Assembly (NCBI GenBank): GCA_017934845.1
Contig: JAGBIR010000052.1
Coordinates: forward strand, 1-9,079
Reading direction: 5' to 3'
Length of the DNA: 9,079 nucleotides
Origin: Alistipes sp.
GTDB taxonomy: Bacteria; Bacteroidota; Bacteroidia; Bacteroidales; Rikenellaceae
Every line of letters starts with the position of its first letter. Within the stretch, counting starts at the first letter, position 1. Position numbers and translations under genes: made by a program. Of the stretch, positions 6,760-9,079 are shown in pieces. The notes under the pieces were generated by a model that had not been told where the DNA came from, made no database searches, and saw only the letters and a list, made by a program, of their open reading frames with translations.

Positions 6760-6785
6760 GCGGAGAAATGTCCGATTAGGGGCCG

Positions 6786-6801
6786 TGGCAAAGAAATTGC
6801 T
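6786..6801 (+). promoter_or_regulatory. sigma-54-type -24/-12 promoter for clpB
   Basis: TGGCA at 6786-6790 and TTGCT at 6797-6801 are separated by 6 bases, so the GG (6787-6788) and GC (6799-6800) are 12 bases apart, as required by RpoN. The consensus TGGCAC-N5-TTGCW is matched except for A in place of the C after TGGCA. The predicted start is near 6811-6812, leaving a leader of about 35 nt. No good TAnnTTTG lies closer; TATGTTCA at 6806-6813 matches only partly. Confidence 0.6.
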
Positions 6802-6846
6802 GAATTATGTTCAGAACGAAAATGAAACAATTAAACATTGACGACG

Positions 6847-9079
6847 ATGAACATTAATTCATTAACAATCAAAGCGCAGGAGGCCCTGCAAAGTGCGGTG
6901 GCTTTGGCTGCGCGTGAGGGACAGCAGGCTGTCGAGCCTTTGCATTTGTTGAGTGTCTTAACCACAGCCGACGATTCGCTATGTACTTTCCTGTTGGGAC
7001 GTGTTGGCGTAAATATGCCAATGTTGCGCGAGGAGGTGCGTAAAGGCGTAGAGTCGATGCCAAAGGTGTCGGGTGCCGGTGGCGAGCAGTTCTTCTCGGG
7101 CGATACTTCTAAAGTTATTCAGCGCGGAGTAGATTTCACGCGCAAGTTTAATGATAAATATGCTTCGGTGGAGCATCTCCTGCTTGGCTTGGTGGCCGAG
7201 CGGGGGCATGCCGCCGATATCTTGAAACGCAACGGAGCTTCGGAAAAAGATCTGATAGAGGCTATCCGTACATTCCGCAAGGGTGCGACCGTCGATTCTC
7301 AGACATCATCTCAAGAGTTTAATGCTCTGGGCAAGTATGCCATAAATCTTAACGATATGGCGCGCAGTGGCAAGCTCGATCCCGTTATCGGTCGTGATGA
7401 CGAGATACGCCGTGTGTTGCAGATTCTGTCGCGTCGTACGAAGAACAATCCCATCTTGGTCGGTGAGGCGGGTGTCGGAAAGACCGCCATTGCCGAGGGT
7501 ATAGCCCATCGTATTGTCGATGGCGATGTGCCCGAAAATCTTAAGTCGAAGACAATCTTCTCGCTCGATATGGGTGCGCTGGTTGCCGGTGCAAAGTATC
7601 AGGGCGAGTTCGAGGAGCGTTTGAAGAGCGTTGTGCAGGAGGTCGTTGCAGGCGATGGCGAGATTCTGCTCTTTATCGACGAGATTCACACACTGGTGGG
7701 TGCCGGAAAGTCGAGTGGTGCTATGGATGCAGCCAATATCCTAAAGCCGGCTTTGGCGCGTGGCGAGTTGCGCACGATTGGAGCTACGACGCTCGACGAG
7801 TTCCAGAAATATTTCGAGCAGGATAAGGCTTTGGAGCGTCGTTTCCAGAAGGTTATGGTCGATGAGCCTGCTACCGAGGATGCCATTTCAATCTTGCGTG
7901 GATTGAAGGAGCGTTACGAGAATCACCACCGTGTGCGTATCAAGGATGAGGCTATTATCGCGGCCGTAGAGCTTTCGCACCGCTATATTACATCGCGTTT
8001 CCTGCCCGATAAGGCTATCGATTTGGTCGATGAGGCTGCGGCACATCTGCGCCTTGAGATGAACTCGGTGCCCGAGGATATCGATAACCTCGATCGCCGT
8101 ATTCGCCAGCTGGAGATTGAGCGCGAGGCTATCCGTCGCGAGAACGATGAGCAGCGTGTGGAGAATCTTACGCGCGAGATTGAGGAGCTGAAGTCAAAGG
8201 AGTCGGCCTTGCGTGCCAAGTGGCAGGGTGAGCGAGATTTGTTGCAGAAGATACAGCAGAACAAGGACTCTATCGAGCAACTCAAAATCGAGGCGCAGCA
8301 GGCTGAGCGTGCGGGCGACTACGGTCGCGTGGCCGAGATTCGCTATGGCAAGATTGTCGAGGCTGAGCGACAGATTGAGGCCCTGCAGGAGCAGCTGCGA
8401 CTGACAACCGCTTCGGGTGAGGCGATGATTAAGGAGGAGGTTGATTCTCAGGATATTGCCGAGATTGTTTCACGTTGGACAGGTATTCCCGTGCAGCGTA
8501 TGCTCTCATCCGAGCGCGAGAAACTTCTGCATATGGAGGCGGAACTGCATAAGCGCGTTGTGGGTCAGCAGCAGGCCATTGAGGTTATCTCGGATGCTGT
8601 GCGTCGCTCGCGTGCCGGCCTGAACGATATGCGCAAGCCCATCGGCTCGTTTATCTTCCTCGGCACGACAGGTGTGGGTAAGACCGAGCTGGCAAAGGCG
8701 CTGGCGGAGTTCCTCTTTAACGACGATTCGATGATGACTCGCATAGATATGAGCGAATATCAGGAGCGTCACAGCGTCTCTCGCTTGGTGGGTGCGCCTC
8801 CGGGATATGTAGGCTATGATGAGGGTGGTCAGCTCACCGAGGCTGTGCGCCGCAAGCCCTACTCTGTGGTGCTGTTGGACGAGATTGAGAAGGCTCATCC
8901 CGATGTCTTTAACATCTTGTTGCAGGTGTTGGACGATGGCCGTCTGACCGATAATAAGGGCCGCACGGTCGATTTCCGCAATACGATAATTATTATGACC
9001 TCGAATATGGGCTCGCACATCATTCAGGAGAATTTCTCTGCCGCCTTCGATGGCTCGGCCGTATCAAAGGATGTTGTCG
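6847..9079 (+). CDS. clpB: ATP-dependent disaggregase ClpB (3' truncated by window)
   Basis: The first 744 codons of a Hsp100 AAA+ chaperone of about 860 residues, open to the window edge with no stop or frameshift. ClpB forms a hexamer that threads aggregated proteins through its pore together with DnaK; cytoplasmic. Domain order: Clp N-domain 1-145; NBD1 with Walker A GEAGVGKT (206-213, K212), pore tyrosine Y251 in [10 protein letters not shown], Walker B LLFIDEIH (E279) and arginines R331-R332; M-domain coiled coil about 410-525, which marks ClpB rather than ClpA or ClpC; NBD2 with Walker A GTTGVGKT (K612), pore loop GYVGYDEGG (Y654), Walker [12 protein letters not shown] (E679) and sensor N720. 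The residues sit almost exactly at E. coli numbering. No ClpP-binding loop is expected or seen. Start ATG 6847 gives the family N-terminus. Upstream lies a sigma-54-like promoter and dyad. Its length and motifs make the call secure. Confidence 0.97.
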   Translation, partial: MNINSLTIKAQEALQSAVALAAREGQQAVEPLHLLSVLTTADDSLCTFLLGRVGVNMPMLREEVRKGVESMPKVSGAGGEQFFSGDTSKVIQRGVDFTRKFNDKYASVEHLLLGLVAERGHAADILKRNGASEKDLIEAIRTFRKGATVDSQTSSQEFNALGKYAINLNDMARSGKLDPVIGRDDEIRRVLQILSRRTKNNPILVGEAGVGKTAIAEGIAHRIVDGDVPENLKSKTIFSLDMGALVAGAKYQGEFEERLKSVVQEVVAGDGEILLFIDEIHTLVGAGKSSGAMDAANILKPALARGELRTIGATTLDEFQKYFEQDKALERRFQKVMVDEPATEDAISILRGLKERYENHHRVRIKDEAIIAAVELSHRYITSRFLPDKAIDLVDEAAAHLRLEMNSVPEDIDNLDRRIRQLEIEREAIRRENDEQRVENLTREIEELKSKESALRAKWQGERDLLQKIQQNKDSIEQLKIEAQQAERAGDYGRVAEIRYGKIVEAERQIEALQEQLRLTTASGEAMIKEEVDSQDIAEIVSRWTGIPVQRMLSSEREKLLHMEAELHKRVVGQQQAIEVISDAVRRSRAGLNDMRKPIGSFIFLGTTGVGKTELAKALAEFLFNDDSMMTRIDMSEYQERHSVSRLVGAPPGYVGYDEGGQLTEAVRRKPYSVVLLDEIEKAHPDVFNILLQVLDDGRLTDNKGRTVDFRNTIIIMTSNMGSHIIQENFSAAFDGSAVSKDVV

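Noticed and set aside
8506..9018. 170-residue antisense open frame over clpB
   Set aside because: It mirrors the conserved NBD2 coding region; histidine- and arginine-rich composition is typical of a reverse-frame artefact.

Overview
The window looks like a Bacteroidales chromosome (phylum Bacteroidota). Three signs point there. TAnnTTTG promoter elements of the Bacteroidota primary sigma factor sit upstream of genes (TATCTTTG at 337-344, TATATTTG at 5511-5518). Start codons have A/T-rich leaders without clear Shine-Dalgarno sequences. The proteins read like Bacteroidales versions, for example GTTGVGKT in the second ClpB Walker A motif. A moderate-GC Rikenellaceae/Alistipes-like or Muribaculaceae-like genome would fit, but genus cannot be fixed by eye. 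Base composition and codon use look even throughout. I saw no insertion sequence, phage gene, tRNA, rRNA or CRISPR array, so this is core chromosome rather than an accessory island.

Layout: (1) 1-141 is the 3' end of queA (tRNA queuosine synthesis), closed by a strong intrinsic terminator at 165-196. (2) 368-4791 holds four tightly packed + strand genes that probably form one operon: an AraC-family regulator, a TYW1-like (COG0731) radical SAM protein, dxs (first enzyme of the MEP isoprenoid pathway) and an exported protein of unknown function that overlaps dxs by ATGA. (3) A Blc-type lipocalin on the - strand (4788-5312) converges on that operon, and the two stop codons overlap. (4) 5313-5718 is a non-coding stretch with an A/T-rich promoter region and a leader of about 190 nt. 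(5) 5719-6693 encodes a dihydroorotate-dehydrogenase-like flavoprotein whose substrate loops differ from true PyrD. (6) 6694-6846 is a compact regulatory region with a 13-bp dyad, tandem CTGCCAA repeats and a well-spaced sigma-54-type -24/-12 promoter. (7) 6847 to the end is clpB, the disaggregase, cut by the window after 744 codons.

The gene content is mostly housekeeping: tRNA modification, isoprenoid precursors, protein disaggregation and the envelope. The most notable signal is regulatory. The clpB upstream region looks like a sigma-54 promoter with an upstream activator dyad, rather than the usual primary-sigma or CIRCE/HrcA heat-shock arrangement. Second are the DHOD-like enzyme with altered catalytic loops and the pairing of an AraC regulator with dxs. 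I found no wholly new multi-gene system.
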